Shown piece by piece: positions 45,849-55,573 of a stretch of DNA of 64,000 nucleotides (the first letter of the stretch is position 1; the number at the start of each line of letters is the position of its first letter). A program made the position numbers and the translations under genes. The notes under the pieces are model-generated. The model did not search any database. It had not been told where the DNA came from and was given only the letters and a program-made list of their open reading frames with translations. The DNA lies in NCBI RefSeq assembly GCF_900168295.1, contig NZ_FVZL01000002.1, positions 124,001 to 188,000 of the forward strand, given 5' to 3'. The stretch comes from Arthrobacter sp. P2b (GTDB taxonomy: Bacteria; Actinomycetota; Actinomycetes; Actinomycetales; Micrococcaceae).

Positions 45849-47404
45849 GGCCTTCTCCAGGTTCGTCCGTCACGGGCCAGCAGCTCATCAGCGCTGGCCG
45901 GGCCCCAGGAGCCCGGGGCGTAGGGTTCGGGCTGTTCATCCAGGGTGGCCCAGTAGTCCTCGAACGGGTCAAGGATCTTCCAGGACAACTCCACTTCCTC
46001 ATGCCGCGGGAACAGCGGCGGCTCACCGAGCAGCACATCCAGGATCAACCGCTCATACGCCTCCGGGGAGGACTCGGTGAACGAGTGCCCGTAGCCGAAG
46101 TCCATCGTCACGTCACGGACTTCCATCTGCGTGCCCGGGACCTTGGACCCGAACCGGATCGTCACACCCTCGTCGGGCTGGACCCGGATCACCACGGCGT
46201 TCTGCCCGAAGTCATCCTCCCCATGGTCACGGAACAACAGGTTCGGTGCCCGCTTGAACACCACAGCGATCTCCGTCACCCGCCTCCCCAGCCGCTTGCC
46301 GGCGCGCAGGTAGAACGGCACCCCCGCCCAGCGGCGGGTGTGGATGTCCACCCGGATCGCCGCGAACGTCTCCGTGGTGGAATCGGCCGGGATGCCCTCT
46401 TCCTCCAGGTAGCCCTGGACCTGTTCCCCGCCCTGCCAGCCGCCGGTGAACTGCCCCCGCGCCGAGTGCGTGGACAGGTCCTCCGGGAGCTTGACCGCGG
46501 CGAGGACCTTTTCCTTCTCCGCCCGCAAATCATCGGCATTGAAGGAAATCGGCTCCTCCATCGCGGTCAGGGCCAAAAGCTGGAGCAGGTGGTTCTGGAT
46601 CACGTCGCGGGCCGCGCCCACGCCGTCGTAATACCCGGCCCGGCCGCCGGTGCCGATGTCCTCGGCCATCGTGATCTGGACATGGTCCACATAATTCGCG
46701 TTCCACAACGGCTCGAACAACTGGTTCGCGAACCGCAACGCCAGGATGTTCTGCACCGTTTCCTTACCCAGGTAATGATCGATCCGGAACACCGCGTCCG
46801 GGGGGAACACCGACTCGACAATGTCGTTCAGCTGCCGGGCCGATTCCAGGTCATGCCCGAACGGCTTCTCGATCACCACCCGCCGCCACTTCTCACCCTC
46901 GGCCTGCGCCAGCCCATGCTTGGACAACTGCCGGCAGACCTGCTCAAACGCCTTCGGCGGGATCGACAAATAAAACGCGTGGTTCCCGCGGGTCCCGCGG
47001 ACATCGTCAAGCTCCTTGATCGTCTCACCGAGCCGCTCAAACGCGCCGTCGTCGTCGAACTCGCCCTGGACAAAACGGATGCCCTCAGCCAGCTGGTTCC
47101 ACACCGCCTCATCAAACGGCGTCCGCGCGTAGGACTGGACCGAGGCCTTCACCTGACCGGCGAAATCAGCGTCACTCCACTCCCGGCGCCCAAAACCCAC
47201 CAACGCGAAACTCGGCGGCAACAACCCCCGGTTCGCCAGGTCATACACAGCCGGCATCAACTTCTTGCGCGCCAAATCACCGGTAACCCCAAAGAGCACC
47301 AACGACGACGGACCCGCAATCCGGTTCAAACGACGGTCACGCGGATCCCGGAGCGGATTACGCCCCCGGGTCCCGGACCTTTTGCCGTATTCAGTTTCTG
47401 GCAT
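45845..47404 (-). CDS. zwf: glucose-6-phosphate dehydrogenase
   Basis: A 519-residue enzyme catalysing the committed NADPH-forming step of the pentose-phosphate pathway. LVLFGVTGDLARKKLMPAVY is the NADP-binding GxxGDLA motif. VVIEKPFGHDLESARQLND and FRIDHYLGKETVQNILALRF hold the substrate-site Lys-Pro and RIDHYLGK signature. It starts at ATG 47404. Strong coupling to opcA downstream; pgi ends 14 nt upstream. Confidence 0.98.
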   Translation of the reverse strand: MPETEYGKRSGTRGRNPLRDPRDRRLNRIAGPSSLVLFGVTGDLARKKLMPAVYDLANRGLLPPSFALVGFGRREWSDADFAGQVKASVQSYARTPFDEAVWNQLAEGIRFVQGEFDDDGAFERLGETIKELDDVRGTRGNHAFYLSIPPKAFEQVCRQLSKHGLAQAEGEKWRRVVIEKPFGHDLESARQLNDIVESVFPPDAVFRIDHYLGKETVQNILALRFANQLFEPLWNANYVDHVQITMAEDIGTGGRAGYYDGVGAARDVIQNHLLQLLALTAMEEPISFNADDLRAEKEKVLAAVKLPEDLSTHSARGQFTGGWQGGEQVQGYLEEEGIPADSTTETFAAIRVDIHTRRWAGVPFYLRAGKRLGRRVTEIAVVFKRAPNLLFRDHGEDDFGQNAVVIRVQPDEGVTIRFGSKVPGTQMEVRDVTMDFGYGHSFTESSPEAYERLILDVLLGEPPLFPRHEEVELSWKILDPFEDYWATLDEQPEPYAPGSWGPASADELLARDGRTWRRP

Positions 47405-47418
47405 GTTGCTTTTGTGCC

Positions 47419-49050
47419 TTAGCTTTCGGTAGCGGATGCGCGGGCGGAAAGTGCAGCGACGATGTCCTGCAGCTGCTTCACGCCGGCAGCACGGTTGGTC
47501 AGGTGCAGGCGCAGGACGGGCCGGCCGTGCCCTTCCAGGACCTGGGCGTCGCCGGCAGCCTGCGCGGAAATCAGTTCCCCGAACGTGAAGGGACGCTCCG
47601 GGATTTCAAGGTCTTCTGCAGGCGCAGCCGTGACCTGGAGGAACACGCCGATGGCGGGTCCGCCCTTGTGGAACTGGCCCGTGGAGTGCAGGAACCGGGG
47701 GCCCCAGCCGAATGTGACGGGACGGCCGCTGGCAGCAGCCAGTTCGTCGCGGATCCCTTCCAGTTCAGCGAAGGCGAGGCGGTCGAAGTACGCCTGGACG
47801 CTCAGGTAGCTGTCTGCCTCGAGGGTGCCCAGCAGTGCCTTGACGGCGGACTCCGCGGTGCCGGCATCACCGAGCCAGTCACCGCCGCGGACCTCGATGG
47901 CGCCATCAACGAATGCTGCGGCAGTGGGCTCCGGCTGCGCGTCCAGCAGGCCGCGCGCTGCCACCTTGGCGGCTTCGACGTCGGGCTGGTCGAAGGGGTT
48001 GATGCCCAGTAAACGTCCCGCCACGGCCGTGGCGAACTCCCACACCATCATCTGTGTGGCCAGGCCACCGGCGATGGCCACTTCGTCGTCGCCGAGTTCG
48101 ACGTCGGCATCAGCGGCCACCAGCCGTACCACCAGGACATCCGGCGCGCCGGACGTTACCTCGGGTGCGGCGGGGCCGGCCACGACCGGCAGGACGCCCG
48201 TGCCCAGCTTGCCGGTGGATTCGGCGATGAGCTGCTCGGCCCAGTCGGCGAAGCCCACAATGCCAGAGCCGTCCTCGGCAATGACGATTTTGTTCCGCAG
48301 CGGCGTGGTTCCGCCCAGGGCGGTGCCGAGTGCGAGCCCGATGTTCTCGGGGGCATCGTCATTGAGGATTTCCGCTGCTTCCTCGGCCTCGTCCAGGAAG
48401 GCCTGGATGTCCACGCCGGCCAGGCCGGAGGGGACCAGGCCGAAGGCCGTGAGGGCGGAGAAGCGGCCGCCGACGTTGGGGTCGGCGTTGAAGACGGCGC
48501 GGTAGCCGGCCTCGCGGGAAGCCTTGTCCAGCGGGGAGCCGGGGTCCGTGACAATGATGATGCGGCTGGCGGCGTCGATGCCGGCGTCGGTGAACGCCTT
48601 CTCGAAAATCCGCCGCTGGGAATCGGTCTCCACCGTGGAGCCGGACTTGGACGAGACCACGATCGCGGTCTCGGCCAGCCGGTCAGCCAGGGCAGCACGG
48701 ACCTGGTCCGGGTCCGTGCTGTCCAGCACAGTCAGCTCGACGCCGGCGGTGCCGGCGATGACCTCTGGGGCGAGGGAAGAACCACCCATGCCGCACAGCA
48801 CAATGCGGGTGACGCCTTCAGCCCGGAGGGCGTCACGGAGTTCCAGGATGTCCTTCACCAGCGGCTGGGAGACGGTGGCCGCCTCCACCCAGCCAAGCCG
48901 GATGGCCGACTCGGATTCTGCATCCGGACCCCACAGGGTGTGGTCCTTGGCAAAGATCCGGGTGGCGATCCGGTCCTCGACCAGAGCAGGAAGGTGCTGT
49001 TCAAGTGCCTTCTGGGCAGCGCCGGTGGCGTCGTAGCTGAGAGTGCTCAT
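47419..49050 (-). CDS. pgi: glucose-6-phosphate isomerase
   Basis: A 543-residue sugar isomerase linking glycolysis and the pentose-phosphate branch. Family blocks are weaker than in E. coli Pgi. VLCGMGGSSLAPEVIAGTAG, VVSSKSGSTVETDSQRRIFE and VGGRFSALTAFGLVPSGLAG are the phosphate-binding SIS motifs, and HSTGQFHKGGPAIGVFLQVT is a C-terminal block. This divergent form is usual in the actinobacterial tal-pgi cluster. ATG 49050 lies 6 nt after the tal stop. Confidence 0.93.
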   Translation of the reverse strand: MSTLSYDATGAAQKALEQHLPALVEDRIATRIFAKDHTLWGPDAESESAIRLGWVEAATVSQPLVKDILELRDALRAEGVTRIVLCGMGGSSLAPEVIAGTAGVELTVLDSTDPDQVRAALADRLAETAIVVSSKSGSTVETDSQRRIFEKAFTDAGIDAASRIIIVTDPGSPLDKASREAGYRAVFNADPNVGGRFSALTAFGLVPSGLAGVDIQAFLDEAEEAAEILNDDAPENIGLALGTALGGTTPLRNKIVIAEDGSGIVGFADWAEQLIAESTGKLGTGVLPVVAGPAAPEVTSGAPDVLVVRLVAADADVELGDDEVAIAGGLATQMMVWEFATAVAGRLLGINPFDQPDVEAAKVAARGLLDAQPEPTAAAFVDGAIEVRGGDWLGDAGTAESAVKALLGTLEADSYLSVQAYFDRLAFAELEGIRDELAAASGRPVTFGWGPRFLHSTGQFHKGGPAIGVFLQVTAAPAEDLEIPERPFTFGELISAQAAGDAQVLEGHGRPVLRLHLTNRAAGVKQLQDIVAALSARASATES

Positions 49051-49056
49051 AGGGGA

Positions 49057-50172
49057 CTAGGAAGCCTTCCGTGCAGAGGCGAGGGCGCCTTCGACGTCGG
49101 CCAGGAGTTCCTTCCAGCTGGCCACGAACTTGTCCAGGCCTTCGGATTCGAGGATGGCGACGACGTCGTTGTAGGAGACGCCGAGCTTTTCCAGTGCGTC
49201 AAGGGTGTTGTTGGCCTCGGCGTAGGTGCCCGTGATGGTGTCGCCCTTGACCTCGCCGTGGTCGAAGGTGGCGTCCAGGGTCTTTTCGGGCATGGTGTTG
49301 ACGACGCCGGGGGCGACGAGCTCGGTGACGTAAAGGGTGTCGGGGTAGGCCGGGTCCTTCACGCCGGTGGAGGCCCAGAGCGGGCGCTGGGGGCGGGCGC
49401 CGGCTTCGGCGAGCAGGGCCCAGCGTTCGGTGGCGAAGAGCTCTTCGTAGACCTGGTAGGCGAGGCGGGCGTTCGCGACGCCTGCCTTGCCCTTGAGGGC
49501 CTTGGCTTCGTCGGTGCCGATGGCGTCAAGGCGCTTGTCGATCTCGGTGTCCACGCGGGAGACGAAGAATGATGCCACGGAGTGGATCTTGGAGAGGTCG
49601 TGGCCGTTTTCCTTGGCCTGTTCCAGGCCGGTCTGGAAGGCGTTGATGACGGCGCGGTAGCGCTCCAGGGAGAAGATCAGGGTCACGTTGACGCTGATGC
49701 CCTCGGCCAGGGTGGCGGTGATCGCCTCGAGGCCTTCGAGCGTGGCCGGGATTTTGATCAGGACGTTGTCCTTGTTGACCTTCTTGTACAGGTGCTTGGC
49801 TTCGGCGATTGTGCCGGCGGTGTCCCAGGCGAGGCGCGGGTCAACTTCGATGGAGACGCGGCCGTCGACACCGTTGGTGGCTGCTGCCACCGGTGCGAAG
49901 AGGTCGCAGGCGTCGGCGACGTCGGTGGTGGTGATTTCGAAGATGGTGTCTTCGATGGACGCGCCTGCTGCTGCCTGCGCGGCGATGGTGGCGTCGTAGT
50001 CGGCACCGGTGGTGATGGCGGCGTGGAAGATGGAGGGGTTGGTGGTCACACCAACCACGTTCTTCTCTTCGATGAGCTTGCGCAGGGTGCCGGTTTCCAG
50101 GCGTCCGCGGGAAAGGTCATCAAGCCAGATGGAAACTCCGGCGTCGGAGAGCTGCTGGGTGGGAGTAGTCAT
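49057..50172 (-). CDS. tal: transaldolase
   Basis: A 371-residue transaldolase of the long actinobacterial type. [20 protein letters not shown] is the N-terminal block, and [20 protein letters not shown] carries the TTNPS signature. [15 protein letters not shown] holds the Schiff-base Lys, and [20 protein letters not shown] follows. It moves a three-carbon unit between sugar phosphates. AGGAGA precedes ATG 50172; tkt lies 24 nt upstream. Confidence 0.97.
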   Translation of the reverse strand: MTTPTQQLSDAGVSIWLDDLSRGRLETGTLRKLIEEKNVVGVTTNPSIFHAAITTGADYDATIAAQAAAGASIEDTIFEITTTDVADACDLFAPVAAATNGVDGRVSIEVDPRLAWDTAGTIAEAKHLYKKVNKDNVLIKIPATLEGLEAITATLAEGISVNVTLIFSLERYRAVINAFQTGLEQAKENGHDLSKIHSVASFFVSRVDTEIDKRLDAIGTDEAKALKGKAGVANARLAYQVYEELFATERWALLAEAGARPQRPLWASTGVKDPAYPDTLYVTELVAPGVVNTMPEKTLDATFDHGEVKGDTITGTYAEANNTLDALEKLGVSYNDVVAILESEGLDKFVASWKELLADVEGALASARKAS

Positions 50173-50196
50173 TGTCTTTTTCTCCTAAATCGTTTG

Positions 50197-52323
50197 TTAG
50201 GCCTGCAGGCGGGCGAGGGAGTCCTTGGCAGCGGCAGCTACTGCTTCTGCCGTGATGCCGAACTCCTGGAAGAGGCGCTTGTAGTCAGCGGAAGCGCCGT
50301 AGTGCTCGAGGCTGATGGAGCGGCCGGCGTCGCCGACGAATTCCTTCCAGCCCAGGGCAAGTCCTGCTTCGACGGAGACGCGGGCCTTGACCGCGGACGG
50401 GAGGACCGATTCGCGGTAGGCAGCATCCTGCTTGTTGAACCACTCGACGCACGGCATGGACACAACCCGGGTGGCGATGCCTTCGGCCTGCAGTGCTTCA
50501 CGGGCCTTGACGGCCAGCTGGACCTCGGAGCCGGTGCCGATCAGGATCACGTCGGCCGGAACGGTCGCGCCGTCCTTGGAGGCCTCTGCGAGGACGTACC
50601 CGCCCTTGGCGACGCCCGCGACGGAACCGAACGTGTCGCCGTCGGCCGCTCCCTCGCCGCGTTCCCAGGTGGGGATGTTCTGGCGGGTCAGGACGATGCC
50701 GGCCGGGTTTGCGTGGTTTTCGAGCATGGTCTTCCAGGCAACGGCAACTTCGTTGGCGTCACCGGGGCGGACAACGTCCAGGCCCACGATGGCGCGCAGC
50801 GAGGCGAGCTGCTCCACGGGCTGGTGGGTGGGTCCGTCTTCGCCCAGGCCGATGGAGTCGTGCGTCCAGACGTACAGGGACGGGACACCCATCAGTGCAC
50901 CGAGGCGGATGGCGGGACGCTGGTAGTCGCTGAAGATCAGGAACGTTCCGGAGAACGCGCGGGTCCGGCCGTGCAGGCTGATGCCGTTCACGATCGACGC
51001 TGCGGCGTGTTCGCGGATGCCGAAGTGCAGGACGCGGCCGTAGGGGTTGCCCTTCCACGCGTCGGTCTGCTTGGACGCGGGAACGAACGACGGCGAGCCC
51101 TCGATGGTGGTGTTGTTCGACTCTGCAAGGTCGGCAGAACCGCCCCACAGTTCGGGCAGGACCGGGCCCAGGGCGTTCAGGACCTTGCCCGATGCGGCGC
51201 GGGTGGAGACGTCCTTACCGGCCGGGAAGACCGGAAGGGCCGCGTCAACATCGGTGGGCAGTTCCTTGGCCTCGATGCGCTGCAGCAGTGCCGCGCCCTC
51301 GGGGTTGGCAGCCTGCCAGGCGTTGAAGGACTCTTCCCATTCCTTGCGGGCAGCAGCTCCCCGGTCCACCACGGAGCGGGCGTGGGCCAGGACTTCCTGG
51401 TCAACCTCGAAGGACTTGGCCGGATCGAAGCCCAGGACTTCCTTCAACGCTGCAACTTCCTCGGCACCAAGTGCGGAACCGTGGATCTTGCCGGTGTTCT
51501 GCTTCTTCGGGGCAGGGTAGCCGATGATGGTGCGCAGCGACACGATGGACGGCTTGGACGTCTCGGCCTTGGCAGCAAGCAGTGCCGAGTAAAGCTCCTG
51601 CACGTCTTCCTTGTATTCGCCGGTCTTGGTCCAGTCCACGCGCTGGACGTGCCAGCCGTAGGCCTCGTAGCGCTTCAGGACATCCTCGGTGAACGCGATG
51701 TCGGTGTCGTCCTCGATGGAGATGTGGTTCTCGTCGTACACAACAACCAGGTTGCCCAGTTCCTGGTGGCCGGCCAGCGAGGAAGCCTCGGCCGTGACGC
51801 CTTCCTGCAGGTCGCCGTCGGACGCGATGACCCAGATGGTGTGGTCAAACGGGCTCTCGCCGGCGGCAGCATCGGCGTCGAACAGGCCGCGCATCCGGCG
51901 CTGGGAATACGCGAAACCTACCGAGGAGGCAAGGCCCTGGCCCAGCGGGCCGGTGGTGATCTCCACACCCGCGGTGTGCTTGTACTCGGGGTGGCCCGGG
52001 GTCAGCGAACCCCAGGTCCGCAGCGCCTGCAGGTCCTTCAGCTCCAGGCCGTAACCGGAAAGGAACAGCTGGATGTACAGCGTCAGTGACGTGTGGCCGG
52101 GGGACAGGATGAACCGGTCACGGCCCAGCCACTCCGGGTTGCGGGGATCATGGCGCATCAGCTTCTGGAAAAGAAGGTACGCAGCCGGAGCCAGGCTCAT
52201 GGCCGTTCCGGGGTGGCCGTTGCCCACCTTCTCCACGGCGTCCGCAGCCAGCACGCGGATAGTATCCACGGCGCGCTGGTCCAAGCTGGTCCATGACAGT
52301 TCTTGCTCTTCCAAATGTGGCAC
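50197..52323 (-). CDS. tkt: transketolase
   Basis: A 708-residue thiamine-diphosphate enzyme moving two-carbon units between sugar phosphates. VEKVGNGHPGTAMSLAPAAY and PGHPEYKHTAGVEITTGPLG are substrate-binding blocks. VIASDGDLQEGVTAEASSLA is the ThDP-binding GDG motif, and HDSIGLGEDGPTHQPVEQLA contains the catalytic Glu region. I chose GTG 52323 (VPHLEEQELSWTSLDQRAVD), which matches the family start; the frame is open further upstream. It is the first gene of the six-gene operon. Confidence 0.97.
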   Translation of the reverse strand: MPHLEEQELSWTSLDQRAVDTIRVLAADAVEKVGNGHPGTAMSLAPAAYLLFQKLMRHDPRNPEWLGRDRFILSPGHTSLTLYIQLFLSGYGLELKDLQALRTWGSLTPGHPEYKHTAGVEITTGPLGQGLASSVGFAYSQRRMRGLFDADAAAGESPFDHTIWVIASDGDLQEGVTAEASSLAGHQELGNLVVVYDENHISIEDDTDIAFTEDVLKRYEAYGWHVQRVDWTKTGEYKEDVQELYSALLAAKAETSKPSIVSLRTIIGYPAPKKQNTGKIHGSALGAEEVAALKEVLGFDPAKSFEVDQEVLAHARSVVDRGAAARKEWEESFNAWQAANPEGAALLQRIEAKELPTDVDAALPVFPAGKDVSTRAASGKVLNALGPVLPELWGGSADLAESNNTTIEGSPSFVPASKQTDAWKGNPYGRVLHFGIREHAAASIVNGISLHGRTRAFSGTFLIFSDYQRPAIRLGALMGVPSLYVWTHDSIGLGEDGPTHQPVEQLASLRAIVGLDVVRPGDANEVAVAWKTMLENHANPAGIVLTRQNIPTWERGEGAADGDTFGSVAGVAKGGYVLAEASKDGATVPADVILIGTGSEVQLAVKAREALQAEGIATRVVSMPCVEWFNKQDAAYRESVLPSAVKARVSVEAGLALGWKEFVGDAGRSISLEHYGASADYKRLFQEFGITAEAVAAAAKDSLARLQA

Positions 52324-52758
52324 GAAAACCGGGCCCCTCTCTGTGCTGATGGCAGGCGGCACACCGGATCCGTTTAAAGGCACGCTGTGTGGCGCCCGCT
52401 GCGGTGTGTACCAGCCGTTCACCATCGAAACGTTGATCTTTCACTCAGCCACTGGCAGTCCGGGAATGCGTTTTCCACCGCTTCCTGGCTGCGTGCTGAT
52501 CTGGTGACAGCTTAGCTCCATTCCATTCTCCGGGCGGCGCAAATCTCACGTTTTGGACGCAATTTCCCCTTTTATGAATCAGCCTGAAGTGAGGTTGAGT
52601 TAATCTGCTCGAATCGGCGTTCGAGCGATCATGTGCGCATATCGGGCGGCCGGAAGGGGGGTGGCGGCGCGGTATGATATTCGGAGGCCAATGCCGGGCA
52701 GCGGACCTTTCCAGCCGTCCGTAGCTGCACCGCCAGACACAACTGCCACACAGAACGG
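52324..52758. promoter_or_regulatory. divergent promoter region between tkt and ctaB
   Basis: No gene is seen in these 435 bp. TATGAT at 52673-52678 is a good -10 candidate for ctaB. On the reverse strand TAAGCT at 52509-52514 could start tkt transcription, with a leader of about 180 nt. -35 elements are not clear. The stretch around 52540-52600 is less GC-rich than its surroundings. Confidence 0.4.
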
Positions 52759-53718
52759 GTGACTGCCACCGTGAGCACAACAGATACGCCGCTGAACGCA
52801 TCCCGGGCATCAGGTGCCGGGTTTGCCCGTAAGGCCAAGGCGTATCTCGCCCTCACCAAACCGCGCGTTATCGAGCTGCTGCTGGTCAGCACGCTGCCCA
52901 CCATGATTTATGCGGAGCGTGGCTTTCCTTCGATCGGGCTGATCCTCGCCACCCTGGTTGGCGGCGCGTTTGCGGCCGGCAGTGCCGGGGCGTTCAACTG
53001 CTACATTGACCGCGACATCGACAAACTGATGCACCGGACGGAGAACCGTCCCCTGGTCACGGGGGAGGTCACCCCCCGTGAGGCGCTGGTCTTTTCCTGG
53101 CTCCTGGGTGCTGCCGCCATCGCCATCCTGTGGTTCGGCGCTAACCCTTTGTCCGCCTGGCTGGGGCTGGGCGCCATCTTCTTCTACGTGGTGATCTACA
53201 CGATCATCCTTAAGCGCCGCACGGCACAGAACATTGTGTGGGGCGGCGCGGCCGGCTGCTTCCCGGTGCTGATCGCCTGGGCAGCCGTCACCAACACCGT
53301 GGAATGGCCCGCGGTCATCCTCTTTATGGTGATCTTCCTGTGGACCCCGCCGCACTACTGGCCGCTGTCCATGCGCTACGGCGAGGACTACCGCAACGCC
53401 AACGTGCCCATGCTCGGTGCCATCGCCGGCGCCAAGGTGGTGTCGGTACAGGTGGTCCTGTACGCCTGGGCCATGGTGGTGTGCTCGCTGCTGATGGTCC
53501 CGGCCGGCGGGGCGGGCTGGGTGTACACCGCCACGGCTGTGGTGGCCGGCGCCTGGTTCCTCTACGAGTCGCATTCCCTGTACAACCGGGCACAGCGCGA
53601 GGACATCTCCGACAAGCGGGCCATGAAGGTGTTCCACGGCTCCATCAGCTACCTCACCTTGCTGTTCATCGCCCTGGCTGTTGACCCGTTCATCGGCCCG
53701 GCCGTCATGGCTGGCTAG
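52759..53718 (+). CDS. ctaB: protoheme IX farnesyltransferase (heme O synthase)
   Basis: A 319-residue UbiA-family prenyltransferase with about nine spans. It attaches a farnesyl chain to heme B, giving heme O for cytochrome oxidase. [20 protein letters not shown] is the hallmark start. [20 protein letters not shown] is the Asp-rich prenyl-diphosphate motif (DxxxD with RTxxRP), and [19 protein letters not shown] the second conserved loop. GTG 52759 or GTG 52771 could be the start. tkt on the other strand is its usual neighbour in actinobacteria. Confidence 0.96.
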   Translation: MTATVSTTDTPLNASRASGAGFARKAKAYLALTKPRVIELLLVSTLPTMIYAERGFPSIGLILATLVGGAFAAGSAGAFNCYIDRDIDKLMHRTENRPLVTGEVTPREALVFSWLLGAAAIAILWFGANPLSAWLGLGAIFFYVVIYTIILKRRTAQNIVWGGAAGCFPVLIAWAAVTNTVEWPAVILFMVIFLWTPPHYWPLSMRYGEDYRNANVPMLGAIAGAKVVSVQVVLYAWAMVVCSLLMVPAGGAGWVYTATAVVAGAWFLYESHSLYNRAQREDISDKRAMKVFHGSISYLTLLFIALAVDPFIGPAVMAG

Positions 53719-53743
53719 CTTCCGTTCCGCCACTCCACCCGCA

Positions 53744-53788
53744 ACGCTCTTTCACCTTCCGCAGGTTTTCCGCGGACGCTCTCTCACC
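53744..53788 (+). repeat. pair of 13-bp direct repeats after ctaB
   Basis: ACGCTCTTTCACC (53744-53756) and ACGCTCTCTCACC (53776-53788) are 32 bp apart. The spacer holds CCGCAGGTTTTCCGCGG, a weak dyad. It lies where ordinary chromosome gives way to the recombinase region. The function is unknown. Confidence 0.5.
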
Positions 53789-53951
53789 ACAGCCCTGATT
53801 CCGGGGCGGTGAACGGGACATGCCTGGTTGCCCAGCTGCCCGGGGGTAGGTCATTTGAGCTTTCGGCCTATCTTTCCGGGTAAACCTCAATCTGCCTTCG
53901 TCGACGCGGAGTAGAGCAAGAGGTCTATGGAGTCGCCGCGGTAGCAGCCCG

Positions 53952-54230
53952 TCAGTAACTTTGAGTGTGAATCCCAGCGGTATTGGCGGCCTTTTGCAGT
54001 GCTGAGGAGAGCATGTTCTGTGTGAATCGCCTAAGCCCGTCCAGCGTTGCGATGACGAGGGTGCCACCCCCAATTAGTGCGTCCAAGGCCTGATCGAATT
54101 GGGGCCGTGAAGCCCGCGCTCCGGACACGGCGTGGTCAATGTAAGGTCATCGCGGAGGACGCCTGCGGTCAGAAGGTCTGCCTGTTGCCGGTCGCGTCAA
54201 AACACGTGCGCAGCCAATCAGCTTTTTCAT
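53952..54230 (-). pseudogene. decayed serine recombinase (resolvase) gene, N-terminal part
   Basis: Reading the reverse strand from ATG 54230 gives MKKLIGCARV, the resolvase N terminus (normally GYARVST). The catalytic Ser segment is then missing. After a frame change RDRQQADLLTAGVLRDDL appears (54200-54146), and after another shift IDHAVSGARASRPQFDQALD with LIGGGTLVIATLDGLRR, which matches the DHGxSG and LDRLxR blocks of small serine recombinases. The frame ends at TGA 53952-53954 after about 90 codons, with no C-terminal half. So it is deleted, frameshifted and truncated. The recombination element at 54291 lies 61 bp upstream of its start, where res sites normally sit. Confidence 0.8.
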
Positions 54231-54290
54231 GGGCTGCTCCGATGTGTCACATAACTAATGGATGATTGGCGTTCGTGTCCTCGTCCAAAC

Positions 54291-54332
54291 TCCTCGTGCC
54301 TCCTGCGTTTCGAGGCACTGACGCTATGAGAC
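54291..54332 (+). repeat. FRR recombination element a
   Basis: Three 10-bp arms with exact 6-bp spacers: F TCCTCGTGCC (degenerate), spacer TCCTGC, R GTTTCGAGGC, spacer ACTGAC, R GCTATGAGAC. It shares 23 of 26 bases with element d over the last two arms and their spacer. It stands just upstream of a decayed resolvase gene and starts module 1. Confidence 0.7.
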
Positions 54333-54388
54333 ACCCAAGGTGGGGTCAGAGAAGGAGTCGGCGCCCGCGGGCGGTATCGCGTATCGCA

Positions 54389-55216
54389 TCAGCTGGTCAT
54401 TTGTGGGAGCTTGAACACGATCGAGTCGAAGACGGTGCGTGCCTCTCTTGTCAGCTCCGGATTGATCGATTCGTGGAATTGGACCACCCAGAACATCGCG
54501 CGTTCGCCGTTCAGGTGGACTACCCGATAGGTTTCGCGCTCAGCGGTGCTCGAGTACCAGCGTCCGCATTCGTTTGAGATTGATGAGTGGATGCAAAACT
54601 TGTCGCGGTCGCAGGCTTTGAAGTCCACGTCACCCTCCACGGAGTGGTCGAACTCGACGCCGGAGTAATCGCCCACCATAACCTCGACGGGAGGGGTACT
54701 GGCCGTTGACGTCTGCGCCGTCATCGCGTCGACGAACGCATTAGCCGACGGATCGAGCTTGACGAGCGCGCCCTCCCACGCGCATGCGTCCCTCGGCACA
54801 TAGAGCGCGGGCCACCAACCCACGAAGACCCCATAATCATCCGGGTGATCCGGGTCGTCCTTAAACAGGCCATCGTCACTCCTCCAGCCGTCTGGGACGG
54901 TGATCTCGAAATTCTCTTGGAAGCTGGTGACGAGGTATGTACCGGGGTCGATGTCGCCTTCCGGCAGCGGTGGGACCGGCGGGACCGTGGGCGCCGGTGG
55001 GGCCGTGCGGGCTTCCGTAGTTGCTGCGGAGGATGGCGCTTCGGCGGGGGTGCACGCCGAGAGGCTTACGCACGCCAGCATTGCGATGGCGATGCCGATC
55101 GGGTGTGCGCTCCCGGCATGAGTGGGGCGGGAGCGCCGGTTAGAAGTCCACAGCCCGAGAAGCCAGACGGACAAGACTAATGTCATGGCGATGAAATGGC
55201 GTAGCAGCACACGCAT
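54389..55216 (-). CDS. lipoprotein, paralogue of the one at 61324
   Basis: A 275-residue protein. ATG 55216 has GGAGG 5 nt upstream. The N terminus has two hydrophobic stretches (about residues 8-23 and 39-53), the second ending in the lipobox LSAC with Cys55. A Pro/Ala/Thr-rich linker follows, then a mature domain that starts at EGDIDPGTYLVTSF and includes FEITVPDGW and GDYSGVEFDHSVEGDVDF. The same blocks occur in the protein at 61324. The long signal is unusual; a shorter start is not available in frame. Surface-anchored, function unknown. It lies inside module 1, between elements a and b. Confidence 0.8.
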   Translation of the reverse strand: MRVLLRHFIAMTLVLSVWLLGLWTSNRRSRPTHAGSAHPIGIAIAMLACVSLSACTPAEAPSSAATTEARTAPPAPTVPPVPPLPEGDIDPGTYLVTSFQENFEITVPDGWRSDDGLFKDDPDHPDDYGVFVGWWPALYVPRDACAWEGALVKLDPSANAFVDAMTAQTSTASTPPVEVMVGDYSGVEFDHSVEGDVDFKACDRDKFCIHSSISNECGRWYSSTAERETYRVVHLNGERAMFWVVQFHESINPELTREARTVFDSIVFKLPQMTS

Positions 55217-55531
55217 GGAGGCCTCCAAAGGCAACCCTTATGCTGCGGACGTTACGCCCAGCCAACACTGACCGCAAGGGCACGCCAGAAGCAAATGCCC
55301 CCCATTTTGGACAACGGGAACGGATGGTGAGTCCCGCCGCCGGGCGACTGTGGCCATCACCGCTGGTTCGCCAAAGCCTCAGCCCCCGTGTGCCTGAAAA
55401 GGCGCTCTCCGGGCTGTTTGTGAGCTGTCCTGCAAAGGTGCACATCCCGAGTGAATTGGGCGTTCCGTACTTCATCGGATCGAGTATCCTCGCTGCCGGT
55501 GCGGTGCCTGGTAAGGGCCCCATCCAAACGG
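55217..55531. other. gene-free part of module 1
   Basis: Between the lipoprotein start and element b both strands have open frames (for example plus-strand 55240-55569), but neither shows a ribosome site, a family match or convincing codon use. I see no gene and only the lipoprotein promoter region. Confidence 0.5.
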
Positions 55532-55573
55532 GTCTCAAAACCCTCTCGTCTCAGAACACAAGGGTTTAGAGAC
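55532..55573 (-). repeat. FRR recombination element b (reverse orientation)
   Basis: On the plus strand: GTCTCAAAAC, spacer CCTCTC, GTCTCAGAAC, spacer ACAAGG, GTTTAGAGAC, that is F-F-R; on the reverse strand it reads F-R-R like the others. Spacers are exactly 6 bp. The central dinucleotide of the 26-bp dyad is TT. It divides modules 1 and 2. Confidence 0.75.

Noticed and set aside
48000..49050. pgi might be a non-functional or different SIS protein
   Set aside because: Although divergent from E. coli Pgi, it keeps the phosphate-binding motifs and the conserved tal-pgi-zwf context.
55240..55569. 109-codon plus-strand ORF and its reverse-strand counterpart
   Set aside because: No ribosome site, no family resemblance, and the frame runs into recombination element b.
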